Shown here one piece after another: positions 16,134-24,151 of a stretch of 38,190 bases of DNA. The DNA is from an uncultured Lachnospiraceae bacterium (GTDB taxonomy: Bacteria; Bacillota; Clostridia; Lachnospirales; Lachnospiraceae), in NCBI GenBank assembly GCA_944381475.1, contig CALWLH010000107.1:1-38190 (forward strand), read 5' to 3'. Both the position numbers and the translations under genes were made by a program. Positions within the stretch are counted from its first letter, which is position 1. Each line of letters begins with the position of its first letter. The notes beneath the pieces are model-generated. The model was not told the DNA's origin, made no database searches, and worked only from the letters and a program-made list of their open reading frames with translations.

Positions 16134-17485
16134 GAGCTCACCTCACCGGATACAGGCTTGGTAGCCGCCAGACAAAACAAAGCGGATATGGCAAACCAGA
16201 ACCAGGTAGTAGCCACCGAATACCAAGCGGAGAAAAATGAGAGAACCATATAGATTCCCATTTGCCCATAAAACAGCATCATCACCGGATTACGGCCTGT
16301 CGCGCATTTTTCCGAAATCCAGCTGGAAGCAAGCCCCAGTATCGCGCCAAATCCCATCACCCCGATAATACCGAAGTCATAATAGGCATCATAGATGATG
16401 GTCAGGGTATTGATCTCCTCCTTTACCACATGTATGGGAAAATTCACCAACTGGGGCCAGATAAACTTTGTTCCTGTAAGGGCAAAAACCGGGAAGAGCT
16501 GTTTTAAGCCAAGGGTATGCTCTGTCAGCCGCTGGGTCAGACAGTTAAAATTCGCGTAATTGTTTGCAATATACATATATGGATACTGTATCCATATAGG
16601 CGTATCCTCATCGCGGAATTCAAAGATTCCGTTTAAGTATCCCGGCTCATAGTGACGAAAAAGGGTAAATACCACCATTACTGCCGCTAGCAATGCCAAA
16701 AGCAGCCCGCTGATCAGAATAATCCTCCTCCATGGCAGACTTTTAAAATCCTTAACCCTTACCTGTCCCAAAACGATCAGCACCGGAAGGCCGATAATCA
16801 GAAGGAACTGCAGCTTTGAGATACACATCAATGCCACGGTAATGGAGACAAGGTTTGCCGCAAACAGCAAACCCAAATGCCTTCCATTGATGCGCCGGGC
16901 TCTTTTTTTCATGTCCAAAAGATAGATTGCGGTGAGCCCATGGGTCATCATGCAGCTGACTGTAAAATAATGCAGCCCCGTCACATGGAAATAATTATAA
17001 GCATGGGTATCCTTTGAAAATATGGGAATATATCCCAAAATCAGCGCTTCAACAATAAATGTAAGGGCCGAAACCGCCGAAACCGCCAAAATACAAATAA
17101 ACATCCTGTCCGGCTGATAGAGCCGTTTTCCCAAACTCCTTCCGGCATGTCCAGTCCTGACTCCCTCTCCTAACAGAAAGCAGAGCGGAAAGGCTCCGAA
17201 GCAGATTTTTGTCTGCCATGTCCAGGGCTCATGGAGCCGGCTGAGACGAAGTATCGCCAGTCCCAGGCCAAGAGTCCAAAACAGCAGCAAAAGACCGCAG
17301 AGGTCTGCGGGACATCTGCGCTTCCACACAATCCAGCAATAAAAGCCAGCTGCCCCAAACACAAGAAGCGCTGCCGCAACGGATGTCAAATGTACATCTG
17401 CCAAAAGCAGCGCCGCAGAATAAACAATAGCAAATGTAACTGCTATGTATATATTTTCCCGCCTGAACCTTATACTGTTTTTCAT
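16130..17485 (-). CDS. Wzy-like oligosaccharide repeat-unit polymerase
   Basis: A 451-residue polytopic membrane protein with about 11-12 hydrophobic segments and a large outer loop around residues 270-355. It includes FNCLTQRLTEHTLGLKQLFP and the late motif YDAYYDFGIIGVMGFGAILG, both characteristic of oligosaccharide repeat-unit polymerases. It would join lipid-linked repeat units outside the membrane. Its ATG overlaps the HPr stop (ATGA), tying its translation to HPr, and its stop overlaps the flippase start in the same way. Confidence 0.83.
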   Translation of the reverse strand: MKNSIRFRRENIYIAVTFAIVYSAALLLADVHLTSVAAALLVFGAAGFYCWIVWKRRCPADLCGLLLLFWTLGLGLAILRLSRLHEPWTWQTKICFGAFPLCFLLGEGVRTGHAGRSLGKRLYQPDRMFICILAVSAVSALTFIVEALILGYIPIFSKDTHAYNYFHVTGLHYFTVSCMMTHGLTAIYLLDMKKRARRINGRHLGLLFAANLVSITVALMCISKLQFLLIIGLPVLIVLGQVRVKDFKSLPWRRIILISGLLLALLAAVMVVFTLFRHYEPGYLNGIFEFRDEDTPIWIQYPYMYIANNYANFNCLTQRLTEHTLGLKQLFPVFALTGTKFIWPQLVNFPIHVVKEEINTLTIIYDAYYDFGIIGVMGFGAILGLASSWISEKCATGRNPVMMLFYGQMGIYMVLSFFSAWYSVATTWFWFAISALFCLAATKPVSGEVSS

Positions 17486-17748
17486 ATCTCGCCAAGTCCA
17501 TCCTCGATAAGCTGTGACAGCTCCTTAAGAGCATCTGTCTCGTCCGCCCCATCGCAAAACAGCTCAATCTCATCCCCACACTTTACACATGCCCCCAGAA
17601 CGCTTAAAACACTTTTTGCGTTTGCTGTTGTTCTTCCGCATTTAAAGGTTACGGAGGATTGATAATTCATTGCATTTCTGCACAGCTCTCCTGCCGGTCT
17701 CAGATGCAGACCGGCAGGATTGATAATCCTTACCTTTTTACTTACCAT
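17482..17748 (-). CDS. ptsH: HPr family phosphocarrier protein
   Basis: An 88-residue HPr, normal length. Counting from the ATG at 17748, the active-site His is at exactly position 15 (NPAGLHLRPAG, with Arg17 and Pro18) and the regulatory Ser is at exactly position 46 (NAKSVLS). So both the PEP:sugar phosphotransferase site and the HPr-kinase site are kept. A GTG at 17760 would add four residues and displace these positions, so it is rejected. The gene lies 47 bases after cdaR with no terminator between, and its stop overlaps the polymerase start by 4 bases. It may be the cell's main HPr or a regulatory paralogue; enzyme I is not in the window. Confidence 0.95.
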   Translation of the reverse strand: MVSKKVRIINPAGLHLRPAGELCRNAMNYQSSVTFKCGRTTANAKSVLSVLGACVKCGDEIELFCDGADETDALKELSQLIEDGLGEI

Positions 17749-17795
17749 TCTTTCCCCCACATTACAAATATCCTTACACCCTGTTTTTATAAAGC

Positions 17796-19328
17796 CTATT
17801 CCGCATTTGCCTGCTCCGCTTCCTCCGATGTATCCTCCACACTTTCTTGTGTATCCGCCCCGTGGCCAGGGGTGGCCTCCTCTGAAGCAGGCTCCTGGGT
17901 GGTGTGCTCTTCTTGGGTAGTGTCGGGCTCCTCTGTGGCAGCCACAGGTGTTTCAGTTGGCTGCGTTGGCTCAGTGGGCGTCTCTGTGGGTGCAGGACTA
18001 GGCGTGGGCTGTACCGGCACAGGCGTTGGAGTCGGCAACGGCAGCGTCGTCTCTGGCTCCGTCTCATGGACTGTGATCTCTACCTCCACCTCCGGAACGC
18101 CCACCAGTGAGATACCTTCGGGCAGTCTGACCGACAGCGGTATGCTGTGCACACCCGCCTCATAGCCGGACACGTCCACAGTGGCAACGATGTTTGTGGA
18201 TTCCATATTATCCAGGTCATTACTGATACCCTCCACAGTAATAAAGACCACCGTATCCACAAAGCTGTAGTCATACATCTCATCCTCACCCTCCAGCACC
18301 ACGTCATCCGGCAGCTGCAGGCGGAAGTTGTTCTGTTTGTTCTTTTCTATTTGTACCGTCACATTTACTATATTGCTGGAGCCCATAAGGGTTACACCCT
18401 CCGGCAGCTCCAATTCCGCCAGGTCGATGGCAAAGGTTTTATTTGCCGTCAGCCCTTCTATGTCAATCAGTTCCGCCGGAATATTAATAGCGAAAATGTC
18501 CGCAAGAACAGCTCTGTACCCCGCAACCCTCACAGAGGTCACATCCAGCGTTACTCCTGCCAGACCATATCCTGTAGCTGGCTCACCGGACACTGCATTG
18601 CAGGTAACCACCACGCTCTTTGTCTGATTGATGGGCTGGCACACCTGTATGGTCTCCGGAGAGATGGTAACAGATTCCAGATCTGTCAGCTCATTGCCGT
18701 CATTGTCCAGAAGACTGGGGACGCCGGTTTCGTTGATTTCCTCGCTGGCATCCTTGATGTCCAGATAATACACCACTCTCTTAATACGATCCACCTCAGA
18801 GCTGCGCCCGGTCACCTGGACGCTTTCCGGCACTGAAGTGGGCTTTTCCGATGCTGTAAAGTTTTCAGCCACATCCCCGCTGGTAATCACATCCACCGCA
18901 AATTCTCTGGTTACAATTTCCTCCAGTACAAAATCCATATACTCGGTCTTTAACGTATATCTTTGAATAATGTCCGTATTTCCTACAACCTCCCGGTTGA
19001 TCTGGTAACGTCTTTGGGTGCTTGCTCCCCCTGTGGGATTTCCTCCTGTGGGATACAGCATATCCACATACAGATTGAAATTGCTCTCTGTGATTCTGGG
19101 CAGATCGAAGCTATGGGCTTCCACCGTCACCTCCACCTCCAGCTCGCCCACCACATCATAAACCCAATTTTGGGCGTTGATTACCTCGCCGTTTACAATT
19201 TTTACCGGCACAACAAGCGTCTTGGTGTCAATGGGATTTAGATTGTACATCACCGCAAACCAGGTAACGCCGGCAATGAGTATCGCCAGAAGCTTTAAAG
19301 AAAGATTATTCAGCAGTATCTTCTTCAT
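17796..19328 (-). CDS. cdaR: CdaR/YbbR-domain regulator of c-di-AMP cyclase
   Basis: A 510-residue extracytoplasmic protein anchored by one N-terminal helix (about 9-28, LKLLAILIAGVTWFAVMYNL). The body (about 35-420) is made of repeated beta-rich YbbR modules; segments such as VPVKIVNGEV, ITSGDVAENFTASEKPTSVPESVQVTG and LPEGVTLMGSSNIVNVTV recur in the family style. Residues from about 424 to the end form an unusual Pro/Thr/Glu/Gln-rich tail of about 85 residues, probably disordered and possibly wall-spanning. It overlaps cdaA by 23 bases. CdaR binds and modulates CdaA in other Bacillota. Here HPr, not glmM, follows. Confidence 0.92.
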   Translation of the reverse strand: MKKILLNNLSLKLLAILIAGVTWFAVMYNLNPIDTKTLVVPVKIVNGEVINAQNWVYDVVGELEVEVTVEAHSFDLPRITESNFNLYVDMLYPTGGNPTGGASTQRRYQINREVVGNTDIIQRYTLKTEYMDFVLEEIVTREFAVDVITSGDVAENFTASEKPTSVPESVQVTGRSSEVDRIKRVVYYLDIKDASEEINETGVPSLLDNDGNELTDLESVTISPETIQVCQPINQTKSVVVTCNAVSGEPATGYGLAGVTLDVTSVRVAGYRAVLADIFAINIPAELIDIEGLTANKTFAIDLAELELPEGVTLMGSSNIVNVTVQIEKNKQNNFRLQLPDDVVLEGEDEMYDYSFVDTVVFITVEGISNDLDNMESTNIVATVDVSGYEAGVHSIPLSVRLPEGISLVGVPEVEVEITVHETEPETTLPLPTPTPVPVQPTPSPAPTETPTEPTQPTETPVAATEEPDTTQEEHTTQEPASEEATPGHGADTQESVEDTSEEAEQANAE

Positions 19329-20187
19329 TATTACCCCTTCCTTTCATAAATCCCCATTTCTTTTTACTCTCCTGCGGCTTATTCTGCACCTTTTCCAGGT
19401 ATTGGCGAAGAGATTCCCGGGTAACGCCGCGGATAATCTCACCTCCAATAGCCAAGGACACCTTACCCGTCTCCTCCGAAACGATGATGGTCACACTGTC
19501 AGAAACCTCGCTGATACCCAGTCCGGCCCTGTGCCTGGTTCCCAGGGATTTACTGATCTGCATATTGCCGGACACAGGAAGATAACAGGTGGCCGCCACA
19601 ATCCGGTCATAGCGGATAATGATCGCGCCATCATGGAGGGGCGTATTTTTCTCAAATATCTGAATCAAAAGCTGACTGGTAATCCTGGCATCCAGGGGTA
19701 TACCGGTTTTCTCATACTCTCCCAGGGGCGTCTCGTTTTCAATAACAATCAGCGCGCCGGTACAATGCGCCCCCATTTCGTAGCAGGCATCCACGATCGC
19801 CTCCAGAGATTCGTCGGAAAAATGCAGCCCCTTGCGCCTGTCGTCAAAAAGAAACATGCCCTGTATCAGCCTTTTTCTTCCCAGCTGCTCCAGCGCTCTC
19901 CGAAGCTCAGGCTGAAACAGTACGATGATGGCAATGATTCCCACTGAAAAGCAGCTTTGCAAAATTGCCGATATTACCTGAAGGTTAAATACGGAGGCAA
20001 AAAACATGACGATAAGAATAATGATAATTCCTTTCATCAGCGTCCATGCCTTGGTTTTTTTAAACCACAGAATAATATAATAGATGCAGACTGAAAGAAT
20101 GATAATCTCTATTATATTTGACAGCGCAACACTTCCCTTCACCCAGGAAAAGGCGCTATTGAAAAAATTTGAAAGGGAATCAAACAT
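19306..20187 (-). CDS. cdaA: Diadenylate cyclase CdaA
   Basis: A 293-residue membrane enzyme making c-di-AMP from two ATP. Three transmembrane helices lie at about 24-42, 50-67 and 78-92. The DAC domain (about 105-260) carries both catalytic motifs intact: DGA at 186-188 (PLHDGAII) and RHR at 218-220 (GTRHRAGLG). A longer frame to 20229 exists, but the ATG at 20187 has GGAGG nine bases upstream and gives the usual N-terminus. It overlaps the preceding membrane-protein gene by 8 bases and cdaR by 23, so translation is tightly coupled. Confidence 0.97.
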   Translation of the reverse strand: MFDSLSNFFNSAFSWVKGSVALSNIIEIIILSVCIYYIILWFKKTKAWTLMKGIIIILIVMFFASVFNLQVISAILQSCFSVGIIAIIVLFQPELRRALEQLGRKRLIQGMFLFDDRRKGLHFSDESLEAIVDACYEMGAHCTGALIVIENETPLGEYEKTGIPLDARITSQLLIQIFEKNTPLHDGAIIIRYDRIVAATCYLPVSGNMQISKSLGTRHRAGLGISEVSDSVTIIVSEETGKVSLAIGGEIIRGVTRESLRQYLEKVQNKPQESKKKWGFMKGRGNNEEDTAE

Positions 20188-21205
20188 CCTCTTCTTCCTC
20201 CACGTCAACTGCTTCCTCCAGCGGGTCATCCTTTACAAAGGTTACCTGCCCCGAGGTTCTGGCCGTCTCCTTCACATTTCTCTCACGGATACGGGTTACC
20301 CTCACCTCCGGCACCGTCACAGTTACCTTTGGAACAGCTTTCACATAATAATAGTATTCATCGTCCTCAAATTGTATATTTTCTTCCCTGCTGTAATCCA
20401 CCATAAAGAAGAAAAACCACAGCACGACCCCCACCAGAACCTCCAGGATCAGGTTGATTGCCAGGACGAAATAATTTTCGCTGATATCAAACATAAAATC
20501 ACAGAGCAGCGTCAGCAAAAGATGCATAAACACCCCTATACCGATAGCCAGCAGCCAGCAGGAGCGAAGCTGCAGCCTGCGGACAGCATATATGATCAGT
20601 GATACCAGTATCAGAATCACAATTAAAGTCCACAAACGCTCGTTAAAAAAAACGCCTGTCACAATCTGGGTTATCTTCTGAATGTTTGACAGGGTCGATG
20701 TTTTTGCGGAAAGCAGCACATAATTGCCCGATATATAGGTGATGTACTGGCTTACAATAAGCCCGAATGTCATAGGACACAGGGCGGCCGGTGAATATAA
20801 AAGCCCCAAAATCACAGGCAGGGGGCCAAAAAACTGTAATGTTCCCAGCGTTATGGTCAGCGTCATAATCTGACTGTTTCTGGGTTTAAACGCAAAATAG
20901 ACGAGGAAAAACAATATTTCCATCACCCCAAACACCAGCGCTGCCTCCATGGTGACGGAAAAAAGATTTCCAATAATCACCAGCGAAAGGATGAGAATAA
21001 GTGCTGAGGCAGGAAGCAGTGAAGCGATCACCGCCAGCAGCAGCACAATAAAGGGAGACTGCAAAAGAGGCATGTATCCAATCAGTGTATTCACCGCAAC
21101 GCACGCAACCAGTATCAGCAGACCCTTTGCTGCCGCATTCATATAGGTTCCGTATGTGGAATAAGCTTTTTTTATCCGTTCCTTAACCACTAAAAGCTCG
21201 GTCAT
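20180..21205 (-). CDS. Uncharacterised polytopic membrane protein coupled to cdaA
   Basis: A 341-residue protein I do not recognise as a named family. About 8-9 hydrophobic helices fill residues 25-270. A cytoplasmic tail of about 65 residues follows, with an acidic/tyrosine stretch (FEDDEYYYYVK), an alternating Val/Pro segment and a very acidic end (DVEEEEDV). No enzyme motif is visible. It overlaps the gene before by 4 bases (ATGA) and cdaA by 8, so it is very likely made in fixed ratio with CdaA. It may be a membrane partner of the cyclase or a transporter; that is inference from position only. Confidence 0.85.
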   Translation of the reverse strand: MTELLVVKERIKKAYSTYGTYMNAAAKGLLILVACVAVNTLIGYMPLLQSPFIVLLLAVIASLLPASALILILSLVIIGNLFSVTMEAALVFGVMEILFFLVYFAFKPRNSQIMTLTITLGTLQFFGPLPVILGLLYSPAALCPMTFGLIVSQYITYISGNYVLLSAKTSTLSNIQKITQIVTGVFFNERLWTLIVILILVSLIIYAVRRLQLRSCWLLAIGIGVFMHLLLTLLCDFMFDISENYFVLAINLILEVLVGVVLWFFFFMVDYSREENIQFEDDEYYYYVKAVPKVTVTVPEVRVTRIRERNVKETARTSGQVTFVKDDPLEEAVDVEEEEDV

Positions 21206-21687
21206 TCTTCGCTGCCTCCCTTCCGCCTGACGGCATTTTTCTTTTTAAGCAGCAGACCTTCCTGCTCCTTCCTGACCGCTTCGGTCAGCGCATTCTGCTG
21301 TTCCTCCTTCTCGTATTCCCTCTCAAGCAGCTTCAGCGCACTGTTATAGCGCCTGACCACCGCCTGAGCCCGGTCATAGCGAAGGGCAAATACAAACATG
21401 GAAATGATCACATAGACCAGCGCAATAATAATGTAAACCATCAGCAGGGTAAAAAGCACCATGCCCAGATCCATTTCCTGCGCTTCCTCCGGATACTGCT
21501 CTATATAAACAACGGCAGCGCCTCCTGCAACCATCACGTAAGCGACCGTAATGCAGATCCATATGAGAATCACATGGAAGCATATATAATCCTTCTTAAA
21601 ATATCTATTGATATTAAAGGCATGACGGCTGTTTTTTTCTAAAAGCGCTGCCCTTGTCATCAGCCGCAGCTTTTCTTCATTGATCAT
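21202..21687 (-). CDS. Small two-helix membrane protein, first gene of the cda operon
   Basis: A 161-residue protein of unknown function. Residues 1-35 are charged, two transmembrane helices follow at about 37-62 and 75-102, and the C-terminal 58 residues form a highly charged, probably coiled helix (ALKLLEREYEKEEQQNAL) ending in a basic cluster. The start at 21687 has AGAGG seven bases upstream; an upstream in-frame start at 21714 is less likely. The stop overlaps the next gene's ATG. The promoter at 21735-21763 places it about 40 bases after the transcription start. Confidence 0.82.
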   Translation of the reverse strand: MINEEKLRLMTRAALLEKNSRHAFNINRYFKKDYICFHVILIWICITVAYVMVAGGAAVVYIEQYPEEAQEMDLGMVLFTLLMVYIIIALVYVIISMFVFALRYDRAQAVVRRYNSALKLLEREYEKEEQQNALTEAVRKEQEGLLLKKKNAVRRKGGSEE

Positions 21688-21734
21688 ATCTGTTCCTCTC
21701 GGATTCGCTTTCAATAAGATATCCTATCCTGAGA

Positions 21735-21763
21735 ATTATAACATAAGCGGGAAGGCTTTTCAA
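21735..21763 (-). promoter_or_regulatory. Promoter of the cda operon inside a terminator hairpin
   Basis: Minus-strand TTGAAA (21763-21758), a 17-base spacer and a consensus TATAAT (21740-21735). The -35 and most of the spacer lie within the hairpin that ends the upstream ttcA-like gene. Confidence 0.8.
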
Positions 21764-21777
21764 CCCTTCCCGCTTAT
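21743..21777 (-). terminator. Hairpin terminator after the ttcA-like gene
   Basis: The perfect 13-bp inverted repeat ATAAGCGGGAAGG (21743-21755) / CCTTCCCGCTTAT (21765-21777) has a 9-base loop. It lies 20 bases past the stop at 21798. The following minus-strand sequence (GTTATAATTC) is only modestly T-rich because it doubles as the -10 region of the cda promoter. Confidence 0.75.
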
Positions 21778-21797
21778 TGTTTCACGCGATGCTGATT

Positions 21798-22652
21798 TTA
21801 GTCATGGACATTGTACGTGTCCAAAAAGCTGTGGCGCACTCCATTCTGCTTATATCCCACAACCGTATCCAGGCACACATTTTCCACGCTCCTAAATATA
21901 TTGCTCTCCACAAAGGGGTTGGTTTCCTTCAGCTTTGCAATGAGCTTTTTTACCTCCATCCGCTTAGACAGCTCCTCCTTATCCTGATTTGCGGCACATG
22001 CCTCCGTAAAACGGCAGGCGCATCGGAGGAACCGCAGTCCGTTGTAATCGCGCCATGCCTTTATATCCGCTTCCCGCACCAGATACAGCGGCCTGATCAG
22101 CTCCATCTCAGGGAAATTCGTGCTGTGAAGCTTGGGCATCATGGTCTGGATCTGCGCGCCGTAAAGCATCCCCATGAGAATGGTCTCTATCACATCGTCA
22201 TAATGGTGGCCAAGGGCGATTTTGTTGCAGCCCAGCTCCCTGGCCCTGCTGTACAGATATCCTCTCCTCATGCGGGCGCACAGGTAGCAGGGAGACTTTT
22301 CAATCTCATATACCGCCTGGAAAATATCCGCTTCAAAAATGGTAATGGGAATGCCAAGGAGTCTGGCATTGTCTTCAATCAGCCGCCTGTTTTCAGGATT
22401 GTATCCCGGGTCCATCACAAGAAATACCAGTTCAAAGGGAAACTTTCTGTGACGCTGAAGCTCCTGAAAGAGCTTTGCCATCAGCATGGAATCCTTGCCT
22501 CCGGAAATGCACACCGCCACTTTATCTCCGGGGGACAAAAGCTCATAGGTTCTGCAGGCCTTCGCAAAGGGGGAAAAAAGCTGCTTGTGAAACTTTTTCC
22601 GGATGGAAAGCTCCACCCGCTCCTGACCGACTTCCATTTGATCTTCCTTCAC
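21798..22652 (-). CDS. ttcA: TtcA-like tRNA 2-thiocytidine biosynthesis protein
   Basis: A 284-residue PP-loop ATP pyrophosphatase. The ATP motif SGGKDS is at 50-55. Cys121 and Cys124 in SPCYLCARMRRG match the iron-sulfur ligands of the TtcA family, and further Cys occur at 210 and 212 (RCACRF). ALGHHYDDVIET is the second nucleotide motif. The enzyme thiolates cytidine 32 in tRNA with sulfur from a cysteine desulfurase; SufS is 7 kb away. Start options are GTG at 22652 (AGGAG nine bases upstream) and ATG at 22637. It follows the esterase gene by 12 bases. Confidence 0.85.
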   Translation of the reverse strand: MKEDQMEVGQERVELSIRKKFHKQLFSPFAKACRTYELLSPGDKVAVCISGGKDSMLMAKLFQELQRHRKFPFELVFLVMDPGYNPENRRLIEDNARLLGIPITIFEADIFQAVYEIEKSPCYLCARMRRGYLYSRARELGCNKIALGHHYDDVIETILMGMLYGAQIQTMMPKLHSTNFPEMELIRPLYLVREADIKAWRDYNGLRFLRCACRFTEACAANQDKEELSKRMEVKKLIAKLKETNPFVESNIFRSVENVCLDTVVGYKQNGVRHSFLDTYNVHD

Positions 22653-22664
22653 CCTGCCCTTCTC

Positions 22665-23900
22665 CTATTTCAGTCCCAGTATGGAGGAAATCTCTGCAAC
22701 CAGCTCCCCTGCAGCCCGCTCATGGGTGGCCTCTGTGGGATGCCAGTCGGCAGCGTATCCCTCCTCTGCCTTTATGGGGTCAAAATGGAATGCGGAAATA
22801 TTCGTATCGCCGGTTTCCTCCGAATAGGCGGCCACAGCCTCCTCAACGGTGGGATACAGGCTGTCTCCCATAAGCCCCAGGGTACAGAGAATATAGGCAT
22901 CGGGATTTTTTTCCCGAATCATCTCCAGAAAATCCACATATCCCTCGAAAAATTCCTGCTGTCTGTCCGCATCAGAGCCCACATAGCTGCTGTCATTGGT
23001 TCCCAGATTGATTACCACCATATCCGGCTCACGGCTAAAATCCCATTCCCAGTCAGATACATTTTGGCCGCCGCTGTTTCCATAGGAAAAGCCAATCCTG
23101 TCATAGTATTTTCCCATCACCTGATTTTCCTGCTTCTCTCCGTTTCCGGTATAGCCTGATATGATCCCGTAGCCGCTGATTGAAACCAGACTGTAATCCG
23201 CATCCAGGGCCTGTGCCGTCTTATATGCATAGGTTTTGGTCGCATCCTCCGTGGCAGTGGAAAAATGGTGGCTGCGGTCCTCGTCATCCACACCGTAGCC
23301 GCAGGTGATGGAATCCCCCACGAATTCAATATACAGATCCTTCTGCTCCGTGGGCTTAATCTCCCCTGCCTCCACATGAATGGAGCGCACTCCCAAAGTG
23401 GAATTGGCGGTCTCGGAAAGCTTCACCAGGCGCACCACCGCCCTGCGCTCCTCATCCCCTTCAAAGAGGGTGATATTCTTTGCCCCGATGTTCATCATCT
23501 CGTCTGTAAGCAGTTCATCGTCCACATAGATGGCGAAACGGGCGCAGCCATCATCCGCGGCAGCATTGACAGCAGTGCTGTCACCGTACAGGACGATGGA
23601 GGCGGACTTTCCCGTCACCTCAAACTCGATACCGGTTCCGGAATAGGCAAGCCAAAGAGTGCCATCCATCTGGTATGTACGGCCAAGAAGCTTCACACAG
23701 TCCTCCCCGGGCGTGTAGGTCTGATCCTGGGGCTGGGCTTCAGTGGTTTCCGCCGCAGCTGTGTCTGTCTGGGAATCCGTATTTTCCACTCCTGCCGGGG
23801 AGCTCGCAGGCGGATTTAGGGACGTACTGTTTCCGGTGCATCCGGCGGCGCAGGCCATCGCCATGGCCAGTACAAACGCTGTAAGATGTTTTTTTCTCAT
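22665..23900 (-). CDS. CE2-type SGNH esterase lipoprotein
   Basis: A 411-residue secreted lipoprotein. The N-terminal signal ends ACAAGC with Cys21 as the lipid site, then comes a Thr/Gln-rich linker to about 65. A beta-sandwich at about 68-180 (LLGRTYQMDGTLWLAYSGTG) matches the N-terminal domain of carbohydrate esterase family 2. The SGNH domain follows: FVGDSITCGYG with nucleophile Ser197, INLGTNDSS, and DWHPTEATH with Asp385 and His387. CE2 enzymes remove O-acetyl groups from xylan and similar glycans. The ATG at 23900 has GAGG upstream and gives a proper signal peptide; the longer frame to 23936 does not. It is cotranscribed with the ttcA-like gene. Confidence 0.87.
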   Translation of the reverse strand: MRKKHLTAFVLAMAMACAAGCTGNSTSLNPPASSPAGVENTDSQTDTAAAETTEAQPQDQTYTPGEDCVKLLGRTYQMDGTLWLAYSGTGIEFEVTGKSASIVLYGDSTAVNAAADDGCARFAIYVDDELLTDEMMNIGAKNITLFEGDEERRAVVRLVKLSETANSTLGVRSIHVEAGEIKPTEQKDLYIEFVGDSITCGYGVDDEDRSHHFSTATEDATKTYAYKTAQALDADYSLVSISGYGIISGYTGNGEKQENQVMGKYYDRIGFSYGNSGGQNVSDWEWDFSREPDMVVINLGTNDSSYVGSDADRQQEFFEGYVDFLEMIREKNPDAYILCTLGLMGDSLYPTVEEAVAAYSEETGDTNISAFHFDPIKAEEGYAADWHPTEATHERAAGELVAEISSILGLK

Positions 23901-23942
23901 ATTTACCTCTTTCTGACGCGCTGGCTGCGTCATCATGGCAGA

Positions 23943-23962
23943 TTTGGAAGTTTACTTCCAAA
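23943..23962. promoter_or_regulatory. Near-perfect palindrome in the esterase leader
   Basis: TTTGGAAGT, two bases, then ACTTCCAAA: 9-bp arms. It lies 43 bases before the esterase start and about 35 bases after its predicted transcription start. It is a likely operator for a dimeric repressor, or a leader hairpin. Confidence 0.55.
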
Positions 23963-23999
23963 CTTACCTCTTCTTTCCTCCAGCAGTTTCTTTTATTGC

Positions 24000-24028
24000 A
24001 TCTTATACATAAATTGCCTAAAATGCAA
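24000..24028 (-). promoter_or_regulatory. Candidate promoter for the esterase/ttcA unit
   Basis: Minus-strand TTGCAT (24028-24023), a 17-base spacer and TAAGAT (24005-24000), overlapping an alternative TATAAG. Both hexamers match consensus only partly. It is divergent from the HAD phosphatase promoter. Confidence 0.5.
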
Positions 24029-24055
24029 GGCTTATTTACGCAAATATCGTTTTTC

Positions 24056-24084
24056 TTGAATCCCGTCCCCATTTATGCTATGAT
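24056..24084 (+). promoter_or_regulatory. Promoter of the HAD phosphatase gene
   Basis: TTGAAT (24056-24061), a 17-base spacer and TATGAT (24079-24084), with TG one base before the -10 (extended -10). The transcript would start near 24091, about 60 bases before the gene. Confidence 0.75.
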
Positions 24085-24151
24085 GCTGTATGCATATATA
24101 TGGGTATGACCCTCAAGAAAGGAGCGCTGCAGCAACAGGCGCAGCAAATAT

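Noticed and set aside
18147-18836. 229-codon plus-strand frame opposite cdaR
   Set aside because: Shadow frame within a well-supported YbbR protein.
21777-23159. 460-codon plus-strand open frame
   Set aside because: It is antisense to the ttcA-like gene and the CE2 esterase, which both have clear catalytic motifs; the translated product has no coherent domain.
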